Part shown: positions 57,202-64,000 of the stretch, piece after piece
Position numbering within the stretch: position 1 is the stretch's first letter
Layout: each line of letters opens with the position of its first letter
Origin: Saccharospirillum sp. MSK14-1
GTDB lineage: Bacteria; Pseudomonadota; Gammaproteobacteria; Pseudomonadales; Natronospirillaceae
NCBI RefSeq assembly: GCF_003054965.1
Contig: NZ_MIES01000026.1
Coordinates: 62,001-126,000 of the forward strand
Direction: 5' to 3'
Length of the DNA: 64,000 bases
Notes under the pieces: model-generated
The model's input: the letters and a program-made list of their open reading frames with translations, nothing else
What the model was told of the DNA's origin: nothing
The model's database searches: none
Made by a program: the position numbers and the translations under genes

Positions 57202-57363
57202 TTACTCACCTTCCGAGTAATAAGCTTCATAGATGTCTTTTAGTAACTTGCCTTTGTATTTCAATCTCGGTGAGGGCTGGATGTTATAGTAGCCAAGTTG
57301 CTGCATTAACTCAGAAATAGGCTTGGCATCTGAACGCCTGGCTTCACGAATTACTGCCGACAT
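57202..57363 (-). pseudogene. Remnant of a GNAT acetyltransferase N-terminus
   Basis: The first half (SAVIREARRSDAKPISELMQ, residues 2-21) is typical of the N-terminal strand and helix of GNAT acetyltransferases. The rest (SPRLKYKGKLLKDIYEAYYS) has no GNAT features and the frame ends after 53-60 residues. It is most easily explained as a truncated or rearranged gene. It follows an intact GNAT gene by about 20-40 bp on the same strand. It could still be a small gene of its own. Confidence 0.45.
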
Positions 57364-57403
57364 CCATGTAGTCTCCCTTAGCAATTACACTTAGCCATCA
57401 ACA

Positions 57404-57871
57404 TCAGTTTTCGAGATTCAACTGCATTTCCATCAAAGTAGGAGCAAAGCCCAGCTTTTCATAAGCCCGAATGGCCGACGCATTCTGCGAATAAACATCG
57501 AGATAAAAAGCACTGACGTCCTGATCTTTGCCCCAATCGATCAGTCGCTGCATGATCTGTTTATTCAAACCTTGGCCGCGATAATTTTCAGCAACAAACA
57601 TAAATCCGAGGTAACCGTGCTGATCATGATTCAGCGCGGCTTTGGATCGGCGAACCTGCACATAACCCGAAGCAATGACCTCACCGTCCGCTTCAGCCAC
57701 CAGCAGCTGGGTCTGTACATCTTCAATTAAATGATCGAGGTCGTAGTAGTAAGCGCCAACTGGTTTCAGCGACGCATTAAAAGGACGTTCGGCTTCAATC
57801 AGCGATTGCTCTAACTTAAGCAAAGCGGTTTTGTCATCGTGCAATGCTTCTCTGAAAATAACATCGCTCAA
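57404..57871 (-). CDS. GNAT family N-acetyltransferase
   Basis: The 155-residue protein has the GNAT fold with the acetyl-CoA loop in VAENYRGQGLNKQIMQRLID (about residue 92) and a closing YLDVYSQNASAIRAYEKLGF. The start codon is TTG, overlapping the stop of the carboxypeptidase gene in TTGA, so they are translationally coupled. The substrate is unknown; coupling to a peptidase may suggest action on peptides or amino acids. Confidence 0.82.
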   Translation of the reverse strand: MSDVIFREALHDDKTALLKLEQSLIEAERPFNASLKPVGAYYYDLDHLIEDVQTQLLVAEADGEVIASGYVQVRRSKAALNHDQHGYLGFMFVAENYRGQGLNKQIMQRLIDWGKDQDVSAFYLDVYSQNASAIRAYEKLGFAPTLMEMQLNLEN

Positions 57872-59367
57872 GCCAGGTACCTCGTTTTCAAATGGTCGAT
57901 AAAGTAGTGTGAATTCAGGGTTTCACCACTGGCATTTTTCAACAAGTCGTCATAACTCCAAAAACGACCTTGCGACCAGACGTTTTGCTCCAGCCAATTA
58001 AAGATGGGCTGCAACTGCCAGTGACTGATGCCATCGGCAGCACTCGGGACCTGCTTGATCATCGCCTGGTGTAATTGCGCCGCGTTCATCGCGCCCAGGG
58101 TGTAGGACGGGAAATAACCCACCGCGCCCATGGTCCAGTGGATGTCCTGCATCGGGCCGTCTTTGTAGTTACCGCGCGTATCCAGGCCCAGGTATTTATC
58201 CATGGCGATGTTCCAGCGCTCGGGAATGTCACTAACGCTGGCGTTGCCCAATATGAGGTCGCGTTCGAGTTCGTAACGCAGAATCACGTGCATGGGGTAG
58301 GTCACTTCATCGGCATTCACGCGAATCAGACCTGGGTTAACCTGGCTGTACAGCGCATGCAGGTTATCGGGCTCAAAAGCCGGATCGACACCGAGGTGTT
58401 TGCGCAACAGCGGTGACAGGGCTTCGATAAAGGGACGTGAACGACCCAGCTGCATTTCAAAGAACAGACTCTGGCTTTCGTGCACGCCCATGCCCATCGC
58501 CTGACCCACAGGTTGGCTGAGCCAGTCTTTGGGGCGACCCATTTCATAACGGGCGTGACCGGTTTCGTGGATCACACCCATCAGACCTTCAATGACATTA
58601 TTTTCGTCGTAACGCGTCGTGATTCGGGCATCTTCCGGCACACCTCCGCTGAACGGGTGGGCGGTTTGATCAAGGCGACCCGCGTTAAAATCGAAACCGA
58701 GTTTGTCCATCAGGTCACGTGCCAGTGCATCCTGTTTTTCGATAGCGAACGGCCCGGTTGGCAACATGGGTTTGGGTTGGCTGTTCTGTCGTTCGAGGAT
58801 GTTTTGCAGCAAGCCCGGTAAGGTGGCTTTGAGTTCGTCGAACACCGGGTCGATCCGCGCCATCCGCGTGCCCGGGTCGTACAGATCGATCAAGGCGTCA
58901 TAGTCGTTGGCGTAGCCGCGCTCGTCGGCCAGCGCCGCCTTTAAGGCCTGAGCAGATTCTTTGGCCAGATCAAACACCTTTTGCAGCATCGGCTCAAAAT
59001 CGGTCCAGTTGTTTTCCGGGCGCAATGTGCGCCAGGCGTGTTCACATTCGTTGCTGGCTAACGCCTGTGCTTCTACCAGTTCTTTCGGCACCGCTAAGGC
59101 CTGTTTCCACTGCACGGTCATCTCGCGCAAATTGGCGCGCTGCCAATCGTTTAATTCCGCTTCGTTTTCAGCCGCGCTGAACGCATCGGCCAGGCTTGGG
59201 TCCTGCAGAATTTCGGTGCTCATCACACTTAATTCGGCCATGGCCTTACCCCGTGCCGAGTTACCACCGGGCGGCATCATCACCGCTTGATCCCAACCCA
59301 GCATGGCCTGGGCATGTTCCAATTGAGCGAGACGATGAAAGGTTTTTACGAGGGTGGTGTAGGACAT
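57868..59367 (-). CDS. M32 family carboxypeptidase
   Basis: This zinc-dependent carboxypeptidase removes C-terminal residues from peptides in the cytoplasm. The 499-residue length fits the Taq/Pfu carboxypeptidase group. The zinc motif HETGH is in GVIHETGHARYEMGRPKDWL (about residue 265) and the third ligand glutamate in MGVHESQSLFFEMQLGRSRP (about 294). The gene ends in overlap with an acetyltransferase gene. Confidence 0.92.
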   Translation of the reverse strand: MSYTTLVKTFHRLAQLEHAQAMLGWDQAVMMPPGGNSARGKAMAELSVMSTEILQDPSLADAFSAAENEAELNDWQRANLREMTVQWKQALAVPKELVEAQALASNECEHAWRTLRPENNWTDFEPMLQKVFDLAKESAQALKAALADERGYANDYDALIDLYDPGTRMARIDPVFDELKATLPGLLQNILERQNSQPKPMLPTGPFAIEKQDALARDLMDKLGFDFNAGRLDQTAHPFSGGVPEDARITTRYDENNVIEGLMGVIHETGHARYEMGRPKDWLSQPVGQAMGMGVHESQSLFFEMQLGRSRPFIEALSPLLRKHLGVDPAFEPDNLHALYSQVNPGLIRVNADEVTYPMHVILRYELERDLILGNASVSDIPERWNIAMDKYLGLDTRGNYKDGPMQDIHWTMGAVGYFPSYTLGAMNAAQLHQAMIKQVPSAADGISHWQLQPIFNWLEQNVWSQGRFWSYDDLLKNASGETLNSHYFIDHLKTRYLA

Positions 59368-59422
59368 GATGACGGACCGGTTGCGGTGGAGTGGTTAAGT
59401 CTAACAAGAGGCAAGGGTTAGA

Positions 59423-59518
59423 GGGAGACGCTTGACGGGAGATGCCAAACCCCATTGACTGCCAATCGTGCTCTGCTTCCGCTAACCTGCGTCTTCCGTC
59501 TCCCGTTCAGCGTCTCCC
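59423..59518. repeat. Inverted repeat built of CGTCTCC-like heptamers
   Basis: Two 22-nt arms (59423-59444 and 59497-59518) are inverted copies with three mismatches around 52 bases. The right arm reads as 7-nt units related to CGTCTCC (CGTCTTC, CGTCTCC, CGTTCAG, CGTCTCC), and the left arm is the complement of the same series. It lies between divergent genes, and resembles an intergenic repetitive element. Its presence argues against the longer start of the glycosylase gene at 59455. Confidence 0.6.
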
Positions 59519-59526
59519 GGAACACA

Positions 59527-60042
59527 ATGTCCACCATCCAAAGCTTTGCACCCATCGAACCGACCCAGGCAAAAGTCCTCGTCCTCGGCTCCATGCCCGG
59601 AAAAGCGTCGTTACGAGCGCAACAGTATTACGCGCACCCACGCAATGCGTTTTGGCCCATTTGGGCGCGGTTGCTGGGATTCGATGCCGCCGCATCGTAC
59701 GCACAAAAAGTGGCGCACATAGCAGCCAGCGGCGTTGGCGTGTGGGACGTTTTGGCCGCCTGTACGCGCACCTCGAGCCTGGATTCCGACATCGTTGAAT
59801 CCTCCATTGTGCCCAACGACTTTGCCGGATGGTTTGAACGCCAGCCACAAACTAGGGCGGTTTTTTGTAACGGCGCCAAAGCGTTCGACAGCTATCGCAA
59901 GTACGTCATTCCTGCCCTGGCGCCGGATTTCGCGGCCTTACCACTCATTCGACTGCCATCCACCAGTCCGGCGCACGCCCGTTTAACGCTGGATGAAAAA
60001 TTTGCCGATTGGTCGGTGGTAAAACTTTATTTGTTCGGCTAA
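59527..60042 (+). CDS. DNA-deoxyinosine glycosylase (UDG family 6-like)
   Basis: A 171-residue repair enzyme that would remove hypoxanthine (deaminated adenine) and perhaps uracil from DNA. The uracil-DNA glycosylase-fold motifs are VLVLGSMPGKASLRAQQYYA (about residue 16), AHPRNAFWPIWARLLGFD (about 36) and LPSTSPAHARLT (about 148). This pattern is typical of the family that hydrolyses deoxyinosine. The start ATG at 59527 begins the family-like part, right after an intergenic repeat. Confidence 0.87.
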   Translation: MSTIQSFAPIEPTQAKVLVLGSMPGKASLRAQQYYAHPRNAFWPIWARLLGFDAAASYAQKVAHIAASGVGVWDVLAACTRTSSLDSDIVESSIVPNDFAGWFERQPQTRAVFCNGAKAFDSYRKYVIPALAPDFAALPLIRLPSTSPAHARLTLDEKFADWSVVKLYLFG

Positions 60043-60103
60043 TTGGCCCTGGCGCCGCATTCCTTTATTGTAAGCGATTGTTTCGCACCCCGGGCCCACG
60101 GAT

Positions 60104-60580
60104 ATGCGCTTGGAAAGGACGGTTCGATCTCTGTTTCACCTTGGGATAGGTGGTTTGCTGCTGGTCAGTCAGGCGTTTGGCTATGACTTGGTCATTGGCC
60201 GTGATGCCCACAGCGTGCGCTACACCCAGACCGATCTGCTGGCGCTCGACGACACCATCCTCGAAACCGAAACCCCCTGGACCGATGGTCTGTTGCAGTT
60301 TGAAGGCGCCCATCTGGCGACCGTGCTGGACGATGCCGATATCAGAGCCGAGCAATTGCTCGCCAGCGCACTGAACGGGTATTCCGTCGTCATTTCTGTA
60401 GCGACCGCGATCGAAGAAGGCGCTTTTATCGCGGTTCAGATGGACGGCCGACCCATGCGAGTTCGCGACAAAGGCCCCTTTTGGCTGGTGTTCCCCTGGT
60501 CCGACAAACCCGAATTACTCAACCGTGAAGTGCGCTCCTGGTCCATCTGGCAACTGCAACGTCTGGAACCGGTGGAGTAG
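60104..60580 (+). CDS. Secreted sulfite-oxidase-fold (molybdopterin-domain-like) protein without cysteine
   Basis: The 158-residue exported protein (signal peptide to about residue 26, VSQAFGYD) resembles the short sulfite-oxidase-like fold: TPWTDGLLQFEGAHLATVLD, then LLASALNGYSVVISVATAIE and MDGRPMRVRDKGPFWLVFPW. The real enzymes of this fold bind the molybdenum through a cysteine; this protein has no cysteine at all, so it probably does not carry molybdopterin. It overlaps or abuts the hybrid kinase gene by about one base. It may be a periplasmic partner of that sensor, by inference. Confidence 0.78.
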   Translation: MRLERTVRSLFHLGIGGLLLVSQAFGYDLVIGRDAHSVRYTQTDLLALDDTILETETPWTDGLLQFEGAHLATVLDDADIRAEQLLASALNGYSVVISVATAIEEGAFIAVQMDGRPMRVRDKGPFWLVFPWSDKPELLNREVRSWSIWQLQRLEPVE

Positions 60581-60585
60581 TGGCG

Positions 60586-62376
60586 ATGATGAAACGCTAT
60601 GGATTTCTCGTGCTCTGGGCACTGGCGTTTCTGGTACTGCTGATCTGGCTGTGCGCTTTAGTGGTGAACATTTCTCAGGAAATTGATCGCTTCGATGAGC
60701 AATTACGCGACGAAAGACCCTGGCATATTTCCCGCCTGCAAGTAGAGATGGAACGCATGGGCGGTTCGTTGGATTTATACCTTGCCGCACCCAACGACGA
60801 ACACCGTCAACGCGCCTTACTGAATACCGAGATCTTCTGGAGCCGCGCCGCCTTATTGAACGAAGGCAGCACCGGCGAATACACCAATCGGGTTGATCCT
60901 GAGCTCTACCAAAAAGTCGCCACCATCATGGCGTATTTGGAAGCGCATCAGGATGAGGTGTATCGAATGTCGCTGGCCGACGCTCAAATGCTCGATAGCC
61001 AGTTGGCGCAGTGGATTGATAACTTCCAGTTTGGCGTTTTCCGTCTTTATGAAAGTGGTTATATCCGCGCAGTACAACGCAGCGATAACGTCCAGGCCAC
61101 TTATTACCAGATTCGCGATGTGTTGATTCTGCTGGGCACGCTCGGCACCTTGGCGATGCTGGCCATGTTAATTGCGTTGTTGCGTACGCGTCGCCTGCGC
61201 ATGGCGGCAGAGCGATCGCGCCAAGCACAGTCCAACTTCCTGGCGCGTATGAGCCATGAAATACGGACACCGCTGAACGGCATCATCGGCACCATTCAGT
61301 TGCTGGAACAGGCGCACGATAAAGCCGAATACGACAACCTGATCGACACACTGCATCAATCGTCTGACGCACTACTGGCGCAAATTAATGACGTATTGGA
61401 TTACAGCCGCCTGGAATCAGGCCAGCATCAAGTCGATATAACTCGCTTCGATCTGATCGAACTGGTGACTCATTCGATTGCGGTTTTTATGGCGCAGGCA
61501 CAAACCAAAAATCTGGCGCTGAGTTTTCAGCACGCCCAACCGGACCATCTGTGGGTGCACGGTGACGATGCCAAGATCCGTCAGATTTTGCTCAACCTGG
61601 TGGGCAACGCCATCAAGTTTACGGACCGCGGTCGCATCCGCGTTGTGTTATCCGTAGAAGAGCCCGACGACGGTCAGCTCTGGGTACGATTGTCGGTCAA
61701 CGACAGCGGCATTGGCATTCCGCCAGACCAGCGTCACCGTCTGTTCAAACCTTTTAACCAGGCCAGTGGCCCCGAACAACGCCACGCCGGCGGCACCGGA
61801 TTGGGGCTTGCCATCTGCCGACAGTTAGCGGAGTTAATGGGCGGCAGCATGGAACTGGAAAGCCAGGTCGGCCGAGGCAGCGAATTCACCCTGTGCCTGC
61901 CATTGGAACGCGCACCGGTCACCGTTAAGACCGAGCCTGTGCCTGTGGTGAAAAACCCCGCTGATCACGCCTTGAGTGGTCGTGTGCTGGTGGCCGAAGA
62001 CAACGCCATCAACCAGGTTATCGCTCGGCGTATGCTGGAAAAACTGGGTGTCCAGTCGGACATTGCCAATAACGGTCGCCAGGCGCTTGAGATGGTTCAA
62101 CAGACACCCTACGACCTGATCTTAATGGACGTACAGATGCCGGAACTGGATGGGCTAGAAGTGGCTCGGCAGCTACAGCGAGACGGCATTGAAATTCCCA
62201 TCATTGCTTTGACCGCCAACGCGACACTGGATTCGCGTCAGGACTGTTTGAACGCCGGCATGGTCGACTTCCTGTCCAAACCTTACCGGCTGCGTAACCT
62301 CGAAAACGTGGTATCACCTTACCTGAAAGACGCTACCATCAGCGCCGATCCAGCCGTTGACGAAACGTCTCCATAA
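60586..62376 (+). CDS. Hybrid sensor histidine kinase/response regulator
   Basis: The 596-residue inner-membrane kinase has a membrane helix at about 5-28, a periplasmic sensor of about 140 residues, a second helix at about 168-190, a dimerisation domain with the phospho-histidine in SNFLARMSHEIRTPLNGI (about residue 220), an ATP-binding domain (LNLVGNAIKFTDRG at about 335; GTGLGLAICRQLAELMGG at about 402) and a C-terminal receiver with the Asp in LILMDVQMPELDG (about 515). GGAG precedes the ATG at 60586; a GTG at 60580 overlaps the upstream stop. It lies directly after the sulfite-oxidase-fold gene. The output regulator is not in the window. Confidence 0.93.
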   Translation: MMKRYGFLVLWALAFLVLLIWLCALVVNISQEIDRFDEQLRDERPWHISRLQVEMERMGGSLDLYLAAPNDEHRQRALLNTEIFWSRAALLNEGSTGEYTNRVDPELYQKVATIMAYLEAHQDEVYRMSLADAQMLDSQLAQWIDNFQFGVFRLYESGYIRAVQRSDNVQATYYQIRDVLILLGTLGTLAMLAMLIALLRTRRLRMAAERSRQAQSNFLARMSHEIRTPLNGIIGTIQLLEQAHDKAEYDNLIDTLHQSSDALLAQINDVLDYSRLESGQHQVDITRFDLIELVTHSIAVFMAQAQTKNLALSFQHAQPDHLWVHGDDAKIRQILLNLVGNAIKFTDRGRIRVVLSVEEPDDGQLWVRLSVNDSGIGIPPDQRHRLFKPFNQASGPEQRHAGGTGLGLAICRQLAELMGGSMELESQVGRGSEFTLCLPLERAPVTVKTEPVPVVKNPADHALSGRVLVAEDNAINQVIARRMLEKLGVQSDIANNGRQALEMVQQTPYDLILMDVQMPELDGLEVARQLQRDGIEIPIIALTANATLDSRQDCLNAGMVDFLSKPYRLRNLENVVSPYLKDATISADPAVDETSP

Positions 62377-63784
62377 TGGCGTCGTACAACCCATCACCCG
62401 CCCAGGCATCTTCCACGCCGCTGTCGATGGATGGGTTGTCGTTTACTTCGATGATGTAAACGTCGTCGCCTTTCTGTTTTAAATCGACGCCATACAAACC
62501 ATCACCAAAGGCACTGGCCACATCCAGCGCGGCCTTTAATACCGCGCGCGGTACTTCATGCGTCGGCAACGTTTCAAAGCCACCGCTTTGCTGACTGGGC
62601 TTGGCCGCGTGGTTATAAATTTGCCAGTGACCCTTGGCCATAAAATAGCGGCACGCATAAATAGCGCGACCACCGAGCACACCGATGCGCCAGTCGTAGT
62701 CGGTCGGCACGTAAGCCTGAGCCAGAATGATGGCGCTTTGCGATAACAAATCGGCGGCGGTTTGCTTTAAACCGTCGGCATCGTTCACCTTGATCACACC
62801 GCGAGAAAACGACCCATCGGGAATCTTTAACACCATGGGATAACCCAGATCTGCCTCCAGCTCACCCAAGACGTTGCCATTCACTTGGCTGATCGCACGG
62901 CTCGCCGGTGCCGGCAAACGCCGGTTATGAATCAGGTCCGACAAATAAATCTTATTGGTGCAGCGCAAAATCGAATCCGGATCATCCATCACCACCATGC
63001 CTTCATGCGCCGCTTTGCGTGAAAAACGATACGTATGATGATTGACGTTGGTGGTTTCGCGAATAAACAGCGCATCGTATTCGGCCAAACGGAAATAATC
63101 GCTCGGCTGGATAAAATCGACTTCCATGCCCTGGCGTTTGGCCGCTCGCTCAAATTTACGCAACGCGGCTTTATCGCTCGGTGGCAGCGCTTCGTCTTTG
63201 TTGACTAAGATCGCCAGATCGTAACGGTAATTGCGTTTGGCTCTGGGTGCGCGCCAGATCTTCTTGGAAAACCGTTCCAGGCTGTCGGCGAAAAATCCCT
63301 CTTCATCTTCACCCAGTTTATTCAGGCCCACCGCTCGTACCGACGCCAATTGCCAGTCACTTTTTTTGTGAAAGCGCACTTCCAGAATGGGCAACGGAAA
63401 CCGCTCAAACAACTGCCGCGAGACATCGGCTAACGCTTCTTGCTGCGTTTCGCCAAAATAGATGCGCCAATTGAGTTTGGTGGCATCACCGGCAACCTTA
63501 TCCAGCGCCTTGTTGATGGCCTGATCAAAGACACCGTACACCGCCGGTTGTGACAAGTCGGTCAGCGCCTTCACCGAGGGAATCACTTTATGGCCGCGCG
63601 CTTCCGCCAGCAGCGAAACGTAGTAACCCCGGCTCATGTATTTGTACGACCGACACAGGTTAATCACCCGTTGGGGTTCCAGGTCGGCACCGTCCAGATA
63701 GGCCTGGGCAGAACGCAAATCTTCAGTGGGGTGATAGGCCTTCCAGTCGGCAGTCTGGTCGACGATGATGCTCAGTCGCGTCAC
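62339..63784 (-). CDS. RimK family ATP-grasp ligase
   Basis: The 481-residue protein has an N-terminal RimK-like domain (about 1-180) and an ATP-grasp domain at the C-terminus (about 265-470). ATP-grasp features are MVLKIPDGSFSRGVIKVND (about 315), YVPTDYDWRIGVLGGRAIYA (about 365) and GVDLKQKGDDVYIIEVNDNP (about 440). RimK relatives attach glutamate or other amino acids to protein or small-molecule carboxylates. The 3' end overlaps the hybrid kinase gene by 38 bp on the opposite strand. In related bacteria it sits beside a GNAT/C39-peptidase gene, as it seems to do here. Confidence 0.88.
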   Translation of the reverse strand: MTRLSIIVDQTADWKAYHPTEDLRSAQAYLDGADLEPQRVINLCRSYKYMSRGYYVSLLAEARGHKVIPSVKALTDLSQPAVYGVFDQAINKALDKVAGDATKLNWRIYFGETQQEALADVSRQLFERFPLPILEVRFHKKSDWQLASVRAVGLNKLGEDEEGFFADSLERFSKKIWRAPRAKRNYRYDLAILVNKDEALPPSDKAALRKFERAAKRQGMEVDFIQPSDYFRLAEYDALFIRETTNVNHHTYRFSRKAAHEGMVVMDDPDSILRCTNKIYLSDLIHNRRLPAPASRAISQVNGNVLGELEADLGYPMVLKIPDGSFSRGVIKVNDADGLKQTAADLLSQSAIILAQAYVPTDYDWRIGVLGGRAIYACRYFMAKGHWQIYNHAAKPSQQSGGFETLPTHEVPRAVLKAALDVASAFGDGLYGVDLKQKGDDVYIIEVNDNPSIDSGVEDAWAGDGLYDAIMETFRQRLDRR

Positions 63785-63932
63785 GCGAAAAATCCTTTGT
63801 GTAAGACCCGAAACGGGCGACTATAGTGTTGTCGATTTGCGAAAAAACACAACGCTCTTTGCAGTGGATTTTTCAACCCGATAAACGCCCACCCGCGGGT
63901 CGTTTTGCCGCCACCTTTTTTGAGACTCAGCC

Positions 63933-64000
63933 ATGCATTTCAGGCCCGCTGTCCCGGCCGATCTGGACGTTCTGAACCAGCTGGAACTGGATTGCTTCGA
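63933..64000 (+). CDS. GNAT acetyltransferase, truncated by the window edge
   Basis: Only the first 22 codons are visible (MHFRPAVPADLDVLNQLELD). They match the usual start of GNAT acetyltransferases. The divergent RimK-like gene next to it is often paired with a protein that fuses a GNAT domain to a C39 peptidase, so that fusion is likely; the rest lies outside the window. Confidence 0.7.
   Translation, partial: MHFRPAVPADLDVLNQLELDCF

Noticed and set aside
1-64000. Mobile elements, CRISPR arrays, tRNA or rRNA genes
   Set aside because: No transposase or integrase frame, no regular spaced repeats and no recognisable tRNA or rRNA sequence was found.

Overview
The window is ordinary, densely coded chromosome from a Gram-negative marine-type gammaproteobacterium. 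The Aap amino-acid transporter, the RutABCDEF uracil pathway with RutR, outer-membrane phospholipase A, ActP with a DUF4212 partner, a DUF294 protein, ectoine hydroxylase and a PA3496-family small protein together point to a halotolerant, Oceanospirillales-like lineage. That placement is inference from gene content; no rRNA gene is present. I see no tRNA, rRNA, CRISPR array, prophage, integrase or insertion sequence.

Layout, left to right. 0.1-5.2 kb: aapJQMP and a further solute-binding protein. 5.2-9.5 kb: a TauE/SafE exporter, a LysR regulator, a LysE exporter and a secreted choice-of-anchor I protein. 9.5-13.4 kb: an iron(III) ABC transporter behind a Fur-like site, with its ATPase convergent. 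13.5-17 kb: a prolidase-like peptidase, phospholipase A and a DMT permease. 17.1-22.3 kb: rutR facing rutABCDEF across a RutR operator. 22.3-31.4 kb, all on the minus strand: VWA and MoxR proteins, an acetyltransferase, an aldo/keto reductase, a thioesterase, a penicillin-binding-fold serine hydrolase overlapping a membrane acyltransferase, an ABC exporter and a DUF2007 protein. 31.5-36.0 kb: a nitronate monooxygenase, a voltage-gated ion channel, an orphan ParA, an SDR and a MerR regulator. 36.0-41.8 kb, minus strand: ectoine hydroxylase, a DnaQ-like exonuclease, a cNMP/CBS/DUF294 protein, ActP and DUF4212.

42.0-49.6 kb is a chemotaxis block: three intact chemoreceptors on the plus strand, then a fourth receptor and a CheY-like regulator on the minus strand that carry four separate lesions between them. 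50-64 kb holds an orphan TRAP binding protein, a PA3496-like small protein, a PAS-GGDEF-EAL protein, uvrD behind a LexA box, a DUF6500-like protein, a GNAT remnant, a GNAT enzyme, an M32 carboxypeptidase, a deoxyinosine glycosylase, a sulfite-oxidase-fold protein coupled to a hybrid histidine kinase, a RimK-like ATP-grasp ligase and the start of a GNAT gene.

The physiology is scavenging of amino acids, iron, uracil nitrogen and acetate, with much signalling (chemotaxis, cyclic-di-GMP, histidine kinase). No wholly new system is obvious. The best leads are the decaying receptor/regulator pair, the cysteine-free sulfite-oxidase-fold protein paired with a hybrid kinase, and a near-perfect palindrome over the predicted -35 region of the acetate-uptake operon.
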